Source: Rhizoclosmatium globosum | Taxonomy: Eukaryota; Chytridiomycota; Chytridiomycetes; Chytridiales; Chytriomycetaceae | Reading direction: 5' to 3' | Assembly (NCBI GenBank): GCA_002104985.1 | Contig: MCGO01000129.1 | Span: 1 to 64,000 of the forward strand | DNA: 64,000 nt | Shown here: piece by piece, positions 24,021-33,894 of the stretch | Layout of the letters: each line of letters begins with the position of its first letter | How positions within the stretch are numbered: position 1 is the first letter of the stretch | Notes under the pieces: model-generated | Seen by the model: the letters and a program-made list of their open reading frames with translations, nothing else | Told to the model about the DNA's origin: nothing | Database searches by the model: none | Made by a program: the position numbers and the translations under genes

Positions 24021-25001
24021 TCATCTCATACATAGAATTCCAACAAGTTTTACAGCATGAATGAGCATCTTGAAGTCAACATTCATAGCCTTGCACATAT
24101 TCTCAAGCTTTTGCCAAAGAGACAGGCTTCCTGCAAGCATACGTGCAATAGCTTGGGCCTTCAAAGTCATGATTAAATAGAGCTCAAAACTTAACAATCT
24201 ACATACCTTCTTGATTAATTTACGAAGTTTGTCAGGTACACTTGATTCAGTAGCAGTGAGTTGCTGCACGAATAGTTTGTGACAAGATCGACAGTTTTAG
24301 AAGTACAGAATGCAAGGCATTTTCAAGAATAATGAGTGCTTTAAAGAAGAGTCTATGTCTTGAGTCAGAAATTTCAAGAAGGTTGTAGCCTAAGAATCCC
24401 TTACACCATACTCTCTCTTTGATACATATGATAATTACCAGATACGTTGACAAAGCGCTATCCGTAGTTCGCCCCACTTTAGAATCAAAGAATCAAGAGA
24501 ATGAGAAGAGATTCTTTCGCAGATTGAATGACACGCAAGTCATCAAGATCATTTGGATGCCAATAGCGAGTGAGCAGCGACGGAGACAGAGTATCAAAGT
24601 GTGTGGTTGTTGAATTTAGGCTGGACAGGGCCATAGATATGATGGATACACAATTAGCTCTCAGTATTTGACAACGCAATTGAGAATTTGATTTGTCCGG
24701 TTGTTGCAGTTGTCCGACAAGAGTGGGTTAGACCAACACTAACTATCACACACCAGTTACAGTTTGAATCCCTTCGCAACCAGCTCCAGTTCCTGAATCC
24801 ACTTAATTGATTTGTGAACCGTGTCTTGAACGTCGATTGCCTCGTTCGCGAAAGAGGAAACAGCAACCACAATCGCATCTTGTTCTCCGCCAAAGACCTG
24901 CGAATCGTTGTCGTGTCGGAGTTGTGCAAGAGCAAATCGAGATGCTTATTCGAAATGGCACGAGAAGCGATTTGAAGATAGATTTGAAGCGGGGAGAACA
25001 T
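24021..25001 (-). other. Possible fragments of an unknown multi-exon gene
   Basis: Several minus-strand pieces could be exons. One near 24910-24740 reads a helical stretch containing VFGGEQDAIVVAVSSFANEA and ends at a TAA. Another at 24021-24269 reads through a plausible intron (AAGAAG, GTATGT donor). I could not join them into one frame with good splice sites, and recognise no family. It may be a decayed gene beside the transposon-rich zone. Confidence 0.25.
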
Positions 25002-25074
25002 TGAAATTGTAGAAAGAAGAGGAAGAAAAATTCTTTATTTGAAATGAAGCCGGTTAACATTAAAGAATAAAAAT

Positions 25075-25151
25075 CGCATTGGCCAGTTAGCCGTTCCGAG
25101 CATGGAAGGATGTTTACCAATGAGCACCACGAAAAGGCCGCATGCCTCACC
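25075..25151 (-). ncRNA. Diverged solo HDV-like ribozyme
   Basis: The minus strand from 25151 shares with the array ribozyme the P1 strand GGTGAGG, the CGTGGT segment after L3, the TTGGTAA-type junction holding P1.1, the joining strand CGGCTAACT (putative catalytic C at 25090) and the P2' strand. P4 is replaced by a different stem, TTCC/GGAA, where the array has GTGCT/AGCAC. P1' has become CTCATT (wobble pairs). L3 is TTTTCGT and so lacks the CC of P1.1. P2 is only partly pairable. I read it as a related but older, perhaps weakened copy. It lies about 200 bases downstream of the stop of the minus-strand gene at 25352-25981. Confidence 0.6.
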
Positions 25152-25351
25152 ATCTATTGTCAAAAGCTAAACAGATTAATATTTCTTGCATCAGTTTTAA
25201 TCCGCGATTTGGTAGAGTAGCTGAAACTCACTTAAACATCCAAATCTGTCAGCGCCATATGTGAGCTTGAAAGCTTTTGTATCTTTTAGGTCAGAAAGAG
25301 AAGCATAGTCCAGGAGTTAAAATGTGCTATTTATTGTAGGTATTTTTCGGC

Positions 25352-25981
25352 TCATTTGTCATATTCTTCATATTCCATCACTCGTCCTCTCTTCGCCGAT
25401 CCACCAGCGCTAGTCGAGTCTGTGTAACTCGGGAGAAAAGGACATACTATATTTTGAGCGAATGACCCAACTTCTTCTCCCATTTCTTCAAGCATTTGTG
25501 GAGTACGGATGTGAAAGGTGTGGACTGGACTACCCAAACTTCCTATTCTCCAAAATTCGATATTTCTGTTTTGTACATCCTTATTTGAAGTCGAGGAATA
25601 TCTACTTATAACAGTTGACAGGCTGACTTTAAATGTTGAGGAGTGCCTAGCAGAATATTGAAATGGACATCCACCAGTTCCGAACCACAAGGACGGCCCT
25701 TCTGGTAAAATATATGCAAAAGTATTTCCGTTGATTTCAACTTCTGCTCTGATATGAAGCCGTTCAGGTTCGTGGCTGTTGATCGCTCTTGGGGTTGACA
25801 GGTCAAATCGGATACCAAAACTGCCCCCCTCAGAAGCCATCACATACGTTTCGTTTAATCGGCCAGAGGTTTCAAACTCTGGACTGTTATGAAGGCTTTT
25901 TTCAACGCTTATTCCTATATCTATAGTTGCATCTTGAAATTGTGGCCATCGGTGAGAGGCGATAACAATGACAAACACCAT
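25352..25981 (-). CDS. Uncharacterised protein, 209 aa
   Basis: A single uninterrupted frame begins with ATG at 25981 and ends at 25352. I do not recognise the family. The middle (residues about 45-135) alternates polar and hydrophobic residues as in a beta-sandwich: a segment with SFGIRFDLS, then ERLHIRAEVEINGN, then a Gly-rich SLWFGTGGCPF. The C-terminus is Ser/Gly-rich, then acidic (MEYEEYDK). No signal peptide or clear membrane segment is seen, although the first ten residues are hydrophobic. It stands between the gene-poor zone and the gene-dense part; a solo ribozyme copy lies downstream on the same strand. Confidence 0.5.
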   Translation of the reverse strand: MVFVIVIASHRWPQFQDATIDIGISVEKSLHNSPEFETSGRLNETYVMASEGGSFGIRFDLSTPRAINSHEPERLHIRAEVEINGNTFAYILPEGPSLWFGTGGCPFQYSARHSSTFKVSLSTVISRYSSTSNKDVQNRNIEFWRIGSLGSPVHTFHIRTPQMLEEMGEEVGSFAQNIVCPFLPSYTDSTSAGGSAKRGRVMEYEEYDK

Positions 25982-26017
25982 TGATTTTTTAATGAAAATT
26001 ATTAATATTGCTTCTCA

Positions 26018-26259
26018 TCAAGGAATGTAGATTTGCCCCTCCACACGCTCATAAGTCTCCTCTTCTCCATCATAATCCAAATCATCCGCGTGAATTGAAG
26101 CCATGTCGCCGAATTTTTGTTCTTCCTTCTCTTGTACCTTCTCCTCCTCCTCCACCTCCTCCTCCTCTTTCTCTTCCTCTTCCTCTTCCTCTTCCTCTTC
26201 TTCGGCATTGTCTTCATCATTTGCAATGGCAACTTCATCGTCAACGCCAGTTTCAGACC

Positions 26260-26317
<58 letters not shown>

Positions 26318-26816
26318 GTCATCGTCATCGTCATCGTCTTCATCGTCATCGTCATCATCATGAGTTTCGTCGGCATTGCCATCGTCTTCGTCAGAACAAA
26401 CAACATTATATCCTTGTTGTACAACTGTCTCCTCCAGTTCCTCATTGTCTGGAGCATCCTGTTCTCTGAAAGGGATATAATTGTTGAATCCGATTTCTCT
26501 ATGGCTTGTAACAAGTTCAGGGCTGTCGGTGGTGCGGAGAGTCTGGCGGAAAGCGAACGAGATTCCTATTTCAGATGACGCAAGTATCGAGAATCAGTCT
26601 ATAAATGTACACAAACAACGTACCTGTAGACTTCGCTTGAGATGCCATAAAAGTGGCATGAGTGAAGGCGGGAGTATTTACCTCGACCATACCCACTGGG
26701 AGCGGTATAATCGGACGGTCTCCGCGAACTCGTTTCCGCATCTCTTCCGACTTGGAGTCACTAGTGTCAATGAAGCGTTTTCCTCCTTTTGAGGTGTCGT
26801 CCGGGAATGGAGGCAT
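26018..26816 (-). CDS. Asp/Glu-rich protein of unknown function, 246 aa (2 exons)
   Basis: Exons 26816-26624 and 26565-26018 join across a 58-nt intron (GTACGT...AATAG); the joined length is a multiple of three, giving 246 residues. The N-terminal half is conserved-looking and basic/proline-containing (MPPFPDD start, a KRFIDTSD stretch, RPIIPLPVGM), followed by a GISFAFRQTLR segment. The C-terminal half is a long run of Asp encoded by a GAT/GAC microsatellite, then Glu/Lys, ending near IYIP. Such acidic tails are common in nuclear chaperone-like or chromatin-associated proteins, but no domain identifies this one. Its start is only 45 bp beyond the stop of the LYR-like gene on the same strand. 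Confidence 0.6.
26262..26360 (+). repeat. (CAT/CGT)n trinucleotide microsatellite inside a coding exon
   Basis: About 25-30 near-perfect ATC/GTC triplets. On the coding (minus) strand they are GAT/GAC and encode poly-aspartate in the acidic protein. All six frames are open here, so several spurious poly-Ser, poly-His and poly-Met frames overlap it. Confidence 0.9.
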
Positions 26817-26860
26817 TTCGGTGGCGAAGTTTGTTTGGATAACTTTTTTACTAATACTAA

Positions 26861-27470
26861 TTAAGTGTCCTTGATGCCGTTCACCCAATGTGTTTGTGAT
26901 TCCAAGTATTTAATTAGGCTTTGGCTGTTACGAATGTCGTCTGGGGCCTGTCTAACCGCTCGACCTGTCAATTTATCAACACGTTACCAAGAGGAAATCA
27001 GAACAACATACGGATACTAAGGTCCAGGGTCTTCTTGGAAGCACTCAAGTCAGGATGATCGTAGGCTCTATTAACAGCTTGTACGTGAGCTCTATAGCAA
27101 TAAAACTTGATTTCATTAATGGCCAATGGTTCCCTGTTGCGGTGTTCCTCCATAGCCTGTTTTGTCCAGTCTCTCTGAGCTGATTTAGACATAGCACACC
27201 AAATCACTGTTGGAAGCTGTTTGGGTGCGGGTGGATTCTCTACGCGTAATAAGGTTTCAGCTGATGTTGAGCGGCGTTAGATCTGTCCTGTACTCACTGT
27301 CGACAAAGCCAGCAGAAGATCTATGTTTAAATTTCTTGTCCTTGCGTCTTCCCCTATGAGATAAAAGAATGGTTAGAAGAAAGAGATGGATGGTCAGTAT
27401 TTGCATTTTTAGCTGGAAAATAAAGAAAAGACTAACTCACTAGGACATGAACACACCTTGCAATAAACAT
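26861..27470 (-). CDS. Small LYR-like (Complex1_LYR) protein, 133 aa (4 exons)
   Basis: Exons 27470-27457, 27353-27298, 27239-27012 and 26964-26861 have good donors (GTGTGT, GTGAGT, GTATGT) and acceptors, one preceded by CTAAC, and sum to 402 nt. The C-terminal 75 residues fit the LYR fold: a YCYRAHVQAV stretch in place of LYR, a spacer with YDHPDLS, then SIRRAVRQAPDDIRNSQ and a final helix YLESQTHW. LYR proteins bind the mitochondrial acyl carrier protein and assist Fe-S or respiratory-complex assembly. The basic N-terminus (RGRRKDKKFKHR) could act in mitochondrial import. Exon structure is inferred by me; the family call is moderate. Confidence 0.5.
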
Positions 27471-27638
27471 CAAATCAGGTTATTTCAGTAGCGGCTTTCA
27501 GAATTGATTCATCATATAGAGAATGATTCTCTTTGATTCTGAGCACTAATGCAAAATATCATCAATATATGGTGTCTAAGCAAGTGAAGCAACAGTATTT
27601 CGATAGAAAAGAATAATATTGACCACATTATTTCATAA

Positions 27639-29490
27639 TTACAAAGATCCAAACGATTTTTGGACAGCAATCTTCCACTCAGCAAATCTCTTGTTTCTTG
27701 CCTCCCCGTCAATACTGTTCTCAAACACAGCAACTTTCCCTTGGCTATTGAGGGCCTCCTCCCCAAACACACTGTCTTGAGACCAAGCGCCAGCCCCCAG
27801 CCCTGCCACAATTGCAGCTCCAAATGCAGTTGTTTCAGCCATTGAGGGTCTTAAAACAGGAATGTCCAAAATATCTGCTTGCAGCTGCATGCATAAATCT
27901 GATGCAGTAAGACCACCATCAACCTTTAATCTACGAATTGGAGTGGATGCAGACTTGTTCATCATATCTACAATCTCCTTAGTTTGCCAACAAACTGATT
28001 CCAAAGTTGCCCGACAAATATGAGCTTTGTTGGTGTATTGAGTCAATCCAACAATGCAACCTCTTGCATCATCCCTCCAGTGTGGAGCAAAGAGACCATT
28101 GAATGCTGGGACAAAGTAGACACCACCAGTATCTTTGACGGTAGTTGCCAGGTCATTGATATCTTTAGCCTCCTTGATTATTCCCAGGTTGTCACGTAGC
28201 CATCTCACAGCAGACCCTGCAACTGCAATAGAGCCTTCAAGTGCATAGATTGGAGAAGCAGAAGGTCCAAACTGATAGGCCAGAGTGGTTAAGAGTCCAC
28301 ATTCTGGGTCTGGGAGGACGATTTCTTCACCAGTGTTGAATAGAAGAAAGCATCCAGTTCCGTATGTATTTTTAAGGTCTCCTGGATGGATGCATCGTTG
28401 GCCAAGAAGAGCACCTTGCTGATCTCCAATACACTGGTTTCGACAGGTATAAATACAAACTTCAGTAATCCCAAAGGTACTCACACCACTAATTGGCACA
28501 CCAGCGAAAGGGCCACTTTTGATGTATCCATAGATCTCTGACGAGGATTTGATGGTTGGCAAATTGACTTTTTCGAATCCAAAGAACCTGGAAAAGACGA
28601 ACTTAGCCAGCTTTTATCATTGAATAATGACCATACTCAATCATTTCTGCATCCCAAGTCAGAGTTCGCAAGTTCATCAACATAGTTCTACTTGCGTTCG
28701 AAACATCCGTTACGTGTACACCTCCGTCAGGACCTCCCGTCAAGTTCTGCATTCAATCAAATGATCTCAGTGACGCCCAGATATTAGCAAACAATACTCA
28801 CATAAATTAACCAAGAGTCAACAGTTCCGAACATGAGGCGACCCTCATCATGCGCCTGCTGAACGTTCAAATCGTTATCGATAAGCCAGCGGAGTTTAAC
28901 GGCACTGAAGTAGGTGGAGAATGGAAGACCGCAAATGTGCTGTTGGATAGAAAGTTGAGTCAATTCAGGAAAGAGGAAAACGCGGTTAACTGACTTGGAA
29001 ATGATTCTTTGACTTTGAAGGCGTTCGCTCGATAAGGGCTGCCACTGTATCTCTGGTACGAGAGTCGTTCCATACTGTGTATCATATTTGAGGAGTTGAG
29101 CGCCACATGGGTCAATACACTGGTCATAATGAACAACTCACCGACAGCATCACAAAGAGGTAATCCAGAAGACTTATCCCACGCAACGGTTGTCTCTCGC
29201 TGGTTTGTGATTCCAACGGCTTGAATTGGTTGACTGTTTGCAGCTGCCACCTTTGCAATGCAGCGGTCGACGGAGGCAGAAATCATGGCAGCGCTCATCT
29301 GGGACCATCTGTTTTGAATGATGCGACACGGTTAGACAATGCCAGTGAACAGACGCAGAATCACACACCCTTGGTGCAGATTGACTTGCTGCACCTCCTC
29401 CTGAGCCATGGCATGCACGGCTCCGTGGCTGTCAAAGAGGATCACACGCGAGGACGAGGTTCCCTGGTCGATGGAGGCAACGAGAGGCAT
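27639..29490 (-). CDS. GUT1: Glycerol kinase, about 504 aa (7 exons)
   Basis: ATP-dependent phosphorylation of glycerol to sn-glycerol 3-phosphate, the entry step of glycerol catabolism. Exons: 29490-29369, 29308-29142, 29074-28995, 28939-28802, 28746-28637, 28587-28485, 28433-27639. Family motifs in order: [11 protein letters not shown] (phosphate 1), [12 protein letters not shown] (substrate Arg-Glu), VVWNDSRT (substrate Trp), [34 protein letters not shown] (catalytic Asp-Gln), [11 protein letters not shown], the [14 protein letters not shown] region and the [10 protein letters not shown] signature. The short segment usually containing W.EHDP after exon 1 is missing, so exon 1/2 may be slightly mis-modelled. 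The frame is open upstream of the chosen ATG (29490), but that sequence is Ser/Thr-rich and unlike the family. Confidence 0.93.
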
Positions 29491-29890
29491 TGTTGGTGTC
29501 GACAAGTTGGCGGGACTTTGTGGCTTCGTTTTTGGCTCAGTCTCAACCAAAGTGAAATGAATTTGGGAGACGGTCTTTGTGGTTACTGTAGAACGATTAC
29601 TGGCCGATGATCTTGTCACAGTAGTTCGCGTCGTTGAGATCTTCTTCATTGGTTTGAAAGTGCAAAGAAACGGCTTTTCGAGAGATCCATTCAATTGACT
29701 GCTGAACGACCTGGATAATCTAGAACAATAATGTGGGATGCAAGCTATCATGTTTTGGTCGATCGCTCACACCTGTTTTGACAGCTAATCTCACCTGAAT
29801 AACAAGGAACCAAAGACAAAGCGAAATTCAACCCACTTCTCTACAATATATTGAAGTATATGTCAATCAAACAGAAAATCGAAATGAAAT

Positions 29891-31841
29891 TTAAGAGGTG
29901 TGAGGTGGGGGAACACGCTCGCGAGGTTGCAAAGGATTTTGCAAGTACGTCTTTTTGGGAACATCAACAGGTCGTTGCTCTTGTTCGTTGTCCGCAACTA
30001 CATCTTTCCATGATCTTGTTCTTGCCATACTTGGCGGATATTGGATTGGAGGAAGTGGCGGTAGAGGTGGCGGGTCAGCGAAAGAATGGTTTGAAGCGTA
30101 CATTAGACGCGAGGGATGTTGAGGGTGTGGAGGATAATCATGATGAGTGGGCTGTGGTTGAGTTGCGCCATATTCTCGGGGATACGTTGGATCTGAGGGG
30201 TGCATGGGACGGGAATCATACTTGGAGTGCATCTGCTGTGACTGATGTGCTGGTTCAGGAGGGTAGGCTTGAAAAGATGAGGAAGGAGGATGTGTTGGGA
30301 CATAATCACGGCCTCCGTGCTGGTAGTAACTAGTTTCGTAGTGGCTTCGCGGGTCGCGGTAATTATAATATCGAGGGTCTGAAGGATGGCTAAATGCCTG
30401 CGGCGGAGGATGTTGGTTGTAATAAGGGGCAGACGGCGGTTGATTTTGATGTTCAGTGGGAGGAGGGGCATTATAATAGGTTGAGTCGGGATAGTACGGA
30501 GGCTGTTGCGCGTGAGACTGCACAGGAGGATATGATGGCTGGTGAAAAGGCGGAGGATTAGCAGAACTGTGGAACATCGACGCCACCGGTGGCAGAGGCG
30601 TAGAAACTAAATGCTCTTGTTTGGACTGAATAATCGATGGTGCTTGCTCTACTTGTGGTAAGGTAGTGGGGTCCTGCTGTGGTACACCAGGCTGACAAGT
30701 ATGTTCGACAACGTCTTTTCGTCGAAGAAACGCTATTAAGCCTGTAAGTTCACAATAACAATGAAAAATAAGACTTACTCCTCATACACACCAAGCACTT
30801 GAAGTATGATGCAGGCTTTGCAGCCACAGCTGGATCTTCAATTACTGGCGAAGATCGATCCTGGTCCGATTCCTCGTCAATTGAAGCGCTCTTTCTCTTT
30901 CTCCAAGCAGTTCCCTGATTGGCAACATTGACATCGTCCATCCTCTCCTCGACGAGTCTTGGCGCAGATTGGGAAATTTTTCGCAAAGAAGCAGTTTCGT
31001 TATTACTTGTGGCATTACGAGCCGGCGCAGATTGTGTAGAAGCAGCTGGGCGGGTTTGTCGAGGGGGAGGGGTTGGCACATTGGTGCCAACCAAATCACC
31101 TCTTCGTTCATGCATTCGCTGGTGTCGAATATATTCATCCTTGCGTCCAAATCTGTTTTTACAGACTTCACAATAGAACGGCTTAAGTCCTTGATGAACA
31201 GTCTGGATGTGGCGGGTGAGATGTTCTTCACGGCTGAGAACTGTCCACCAGAAACACAAAAGAGTCAGATTACAGTTCAAATGACAAGAGTGTGTACCTT
31301 TTTCACAATGGGGGCATTGGCCTCGACGGTCTCTACGAATTCGCTCTCCGTTTTTAGCTGGAGGAGTCTTTGCCGGAGACTGTTCAGTGCTATTTTGAGT
31401 AATAGAGGAAGCGGCTTGTAGTGTGAGATCAGGAGGCTCGGGAAGACCCAAGGCAGCAGCTCGACTGACTTTGTCACATGTATGTTGATCGAACAGCTCC
31501 TTTGAGTCAAATGCATCATCGCAAGAACGACAGTGAAACTTTGGTGGCTGGTTGGCAGCAGGTGGGACGGCGGCATTCGAAATCACTGTGGTGCAAAGGA
31601 GGGGTTAGTCACCTGTTTTGTGAGTGCAGTCAAGACCGCAACCAGGATGGTACTTACCACCAGGCACATCTTGAGTGGCAGAGGGATCCATATCAATTGC
31701 ATCGCTCTCAGACTTGACAGGGTCGCTCTTTGAATGCGGTGGCATCTTGGGCACATAGACTAAATTGGGTCCAGCTTTGGATTTGAGTGTTACGGTGCTC
31801 TTCCTGGCAGCCGTGGGATGTGGATCCGAACTTGCAAGCAT
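29891..31841 (-). CDS. C2H2 zinc-finger protein, about 594 aa (4 exons)
   Basis: Exons 31841-31658, 31585-31298, 31240-30779 and 30741-29891 keep one frame. The protein has a first finger (FHCRSCDDAFDSKELFDQHTC, with a final Cys in place of the second His), a canonical finger pair split by intron 2 (CPHCEK then VLSREEHLTRHIQTVH, then FYCEVCKNRFGRKDEYIRHQRMH), a basic Ser-rich linker with RKRKSAS and an acidic stretch, a degenerate fourth finger (CLVCM...VEHTC), and a C-terminal 250 residues very rich in Pro, Tyr, Gln and His. This fits a sequence-specific transcription factor of the fungal two-finger type with a low-complexity effector region. The target is unknown. Confidence 0.85.
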
Positions 31842-32111
31842 TCTGTTCAATCAGGCCAATGACTGTGGGGAATGTGGGGACAGAATAATGAGTGGGGGCT
31901 CGCTGTGGTGGGCCTTCTCTTTTTGGGGATGCTTTGAAAAACGAAATGGAAACAGACAAGAGTCATCGCTTCTCTCAATTGATTCTGTGCACTGCCCCAG
32001 CACCACTGGAAAACTTTGTGGGTGGTGTTCATGTTGCGACTGCTGATTGGGTATTGATTAGTTGGTTGTAAACTTGTATCCTTACTCGTGCTTACTATAA
32101 CCATTAAACAG

Positions 32112-33752
32112 GATTCCTCCCAAGTCGAGAACAGTGACAAGTTTATCACTGTCACAAATCCCGCAAATGGCGAGGTTGTCACCTACTGCCCAATATCGAA
32201 GCAGGCCGATGTGGACCATGCTGTGAAGGTGGCAACGGAGGCGTTTGGAGGGTGGAGGTGGGTGTCTGAACCAAAGCATGTGCATCTTATTGATTCCACG
32301 CCACTAAATAGCGCACGAACAATGAAGGACCGCGCGCAAATCATGATTCGTTTCCATCAGCTGATTGTTAAGCATCGGGATGAGCTCGCTGATTTGATTG
32401 TGCGCGAACATGGGAAAACTAAGACTGAAGCCCTGGGCGAAATCGACAAGGGAAACGAAACTATCGAGTACGCCATTTCACTGCCACAGTTGACACAGGG
32501 GAAGATTGCGGAAGTGGCGAGGGGAATAACTTGCCAGGATAGCAGACGCCCTTTGGGAGTTGTGGCGTCCATCGTGCCATTCAACTTCCCTTTCATGGTG
32601 CCAATGGTAAGTGAGATAATATGTTTCCAATACTGATAATGCACGCAGTGGACTCTTCCGTTGGTTGTCGGACTTGGAAACACGATTGTGCTGAAGCCTT
32701 CTGAGAAAGTCCCACTCACAATGAATCGTGTCGCAGCCTTGTTCAGAGGTTCATATTATTGTTATTTTAATAAACCATTGACTATTTCTCAACAGAGGCT
32801 GGATTTCCACCAGGTGTCATCAATATCGTAAACGGAGCAGCAGACACAGCCAACCTCTTGTCTTCTCATCCTGGAGTGCGCGCAGTCACTTTTGTTGGAA
32901 CGAGTCACGTTGCTGAGTTGATCTATAAAAAAGGAACAAGCATTGGGAAGCGTGTTCTTGCTCTGGGAGGTGCAAAGAATCATCTTGTTGCTAATCCAGG
33001 TATGTCCGACTCAGTTTTAAGTCCCTACTTGAGTTATGAATGTACCATACATAGACTGCAACATTGAAATGACTGCCCAGGATGTAGTGAACTCCTTCAC
33101 CGGCTGTTCAGGGCAGCGATGTATGGCAGCTTCAGTCCTGTTGACCATCGGACCTCAGCCTAAGCTTATTGCTGAAATCGTGAAACGTGCAAAGTCGTTG
33201 GTGTTTGGTCAAGACGCCGGAGCAGGGAAGATGGGACCTGTTATTGATGCTGCTTCTGTCAAGCGTATCAACGCCTATGTCACAGAAAGCGAATGGCAAG
33301 GTGCCGAGATTCTCCTTGATGGACGCAAAATGCCTGCTCCAGTTGGCCTTGAAAATGGGTATTGGTGTGGTCCCTCTATTGTGTTGCACAAGAAGAAGAG
33401 CGATAAGATGCTTCGAGAGGAAGTATTTGGCCCAGCTTTGAGTATCCTGGAAGTGGCAAGCAAAGAGGAGGCAATTGAGTTTGAGAATGCGAACCCGTAT
33501 GGAAACGCCGCTTGTATCTACACGCAGGACCCTTGGACAGCTGATTGGTTCACAAAGAACTTTAGTGCGGGAATGCTTGGGGTGAATATTGGAGTTCCTG
33601 TTCCAAGAGAACCATTTTCTTTTGGAGGAATCAATCGTTCCCGCTTTGGAGACAGCGATATTACTGGCGAAGGCGCAATCAATTTCTTTACTTGGACAAA
33701 GAAAATCACGACAAAGTGGGCAGTGCCTGTCGAGAGTAATTGGATGAGCTGA
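32112..33752 (+). CDS. Methylmalonate/malonate-semialdehyde dehydrogenase (CoA-acylating), ALDH6 type
   Basis: Five exons are supported: 32112-32257, 32312-32606, 32649-32748, 32796-32999 and 33055-33752 (480 codons plus stop). A short first exon must lie upstream (before 32112) but I could not define it; the acceptor at 32110-32111 is preceded by an ACTATAAC branch-like site. ALDH6-type motifs: PLGVVASIVPFNFPFMVPMW, FVGTSHVAELIY, ALGGAKNHLV, FTGCSGQRCMA with the catalytic Cys, EEVFGPAL, and the diagnostic end PREPFSFGGINRSRFGD plus WTKKITTKW. The enzyme acts in mitochondrial valine and pyrimidine degradation, making propionyl- or acetyl-CoA. It converges with the mutase gene 142 bp downstream. 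Confidence 0.9.
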
Positions 33753-33894
33753 GTGTATGGCGACAACGAAATAAATATTTCGCACAAAATCGCTCAAGTT
33801 CTCTCCAATATCGCATCTAATTTCATAACAAGTTTGTTTTACGTAAAACCACATTTATTCAAATGGTCAATAATGCAAGGCAGACTTCAAGAAA

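Noticed and set aside
26008..26578. Poly-His, poly-Ser and poly-Ile frames on the plus strand
   Set aside because: They are alternative readings of the GAT/GAC microsatellite; the splice-supported minus-strand frame encodes the acidic protein.
28434..28484. A 17-residue insertion in glycerol kinase before GDQQ
   Set aside because: The stretch has a GTGAGT donor and CAG acceptor and is a multiple of three; removing it restores the family sequence, so it is an intron.
31605..31850. Start of the zinc-finger protein at 31850
   Set aside because: The codon there is TTG; the first ATG in frame is at 31841. The same correction applies to the F-box/LRR, SNF2-RING, phosphotransferase and channel genes, whose upstream in-frame starts are GTG or TTG.
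33132..33854. 240-codon minus-strand frame
   Set aside because: It lies antisense to the last exon of the semialdehyde dehydrogenase and has no domain.
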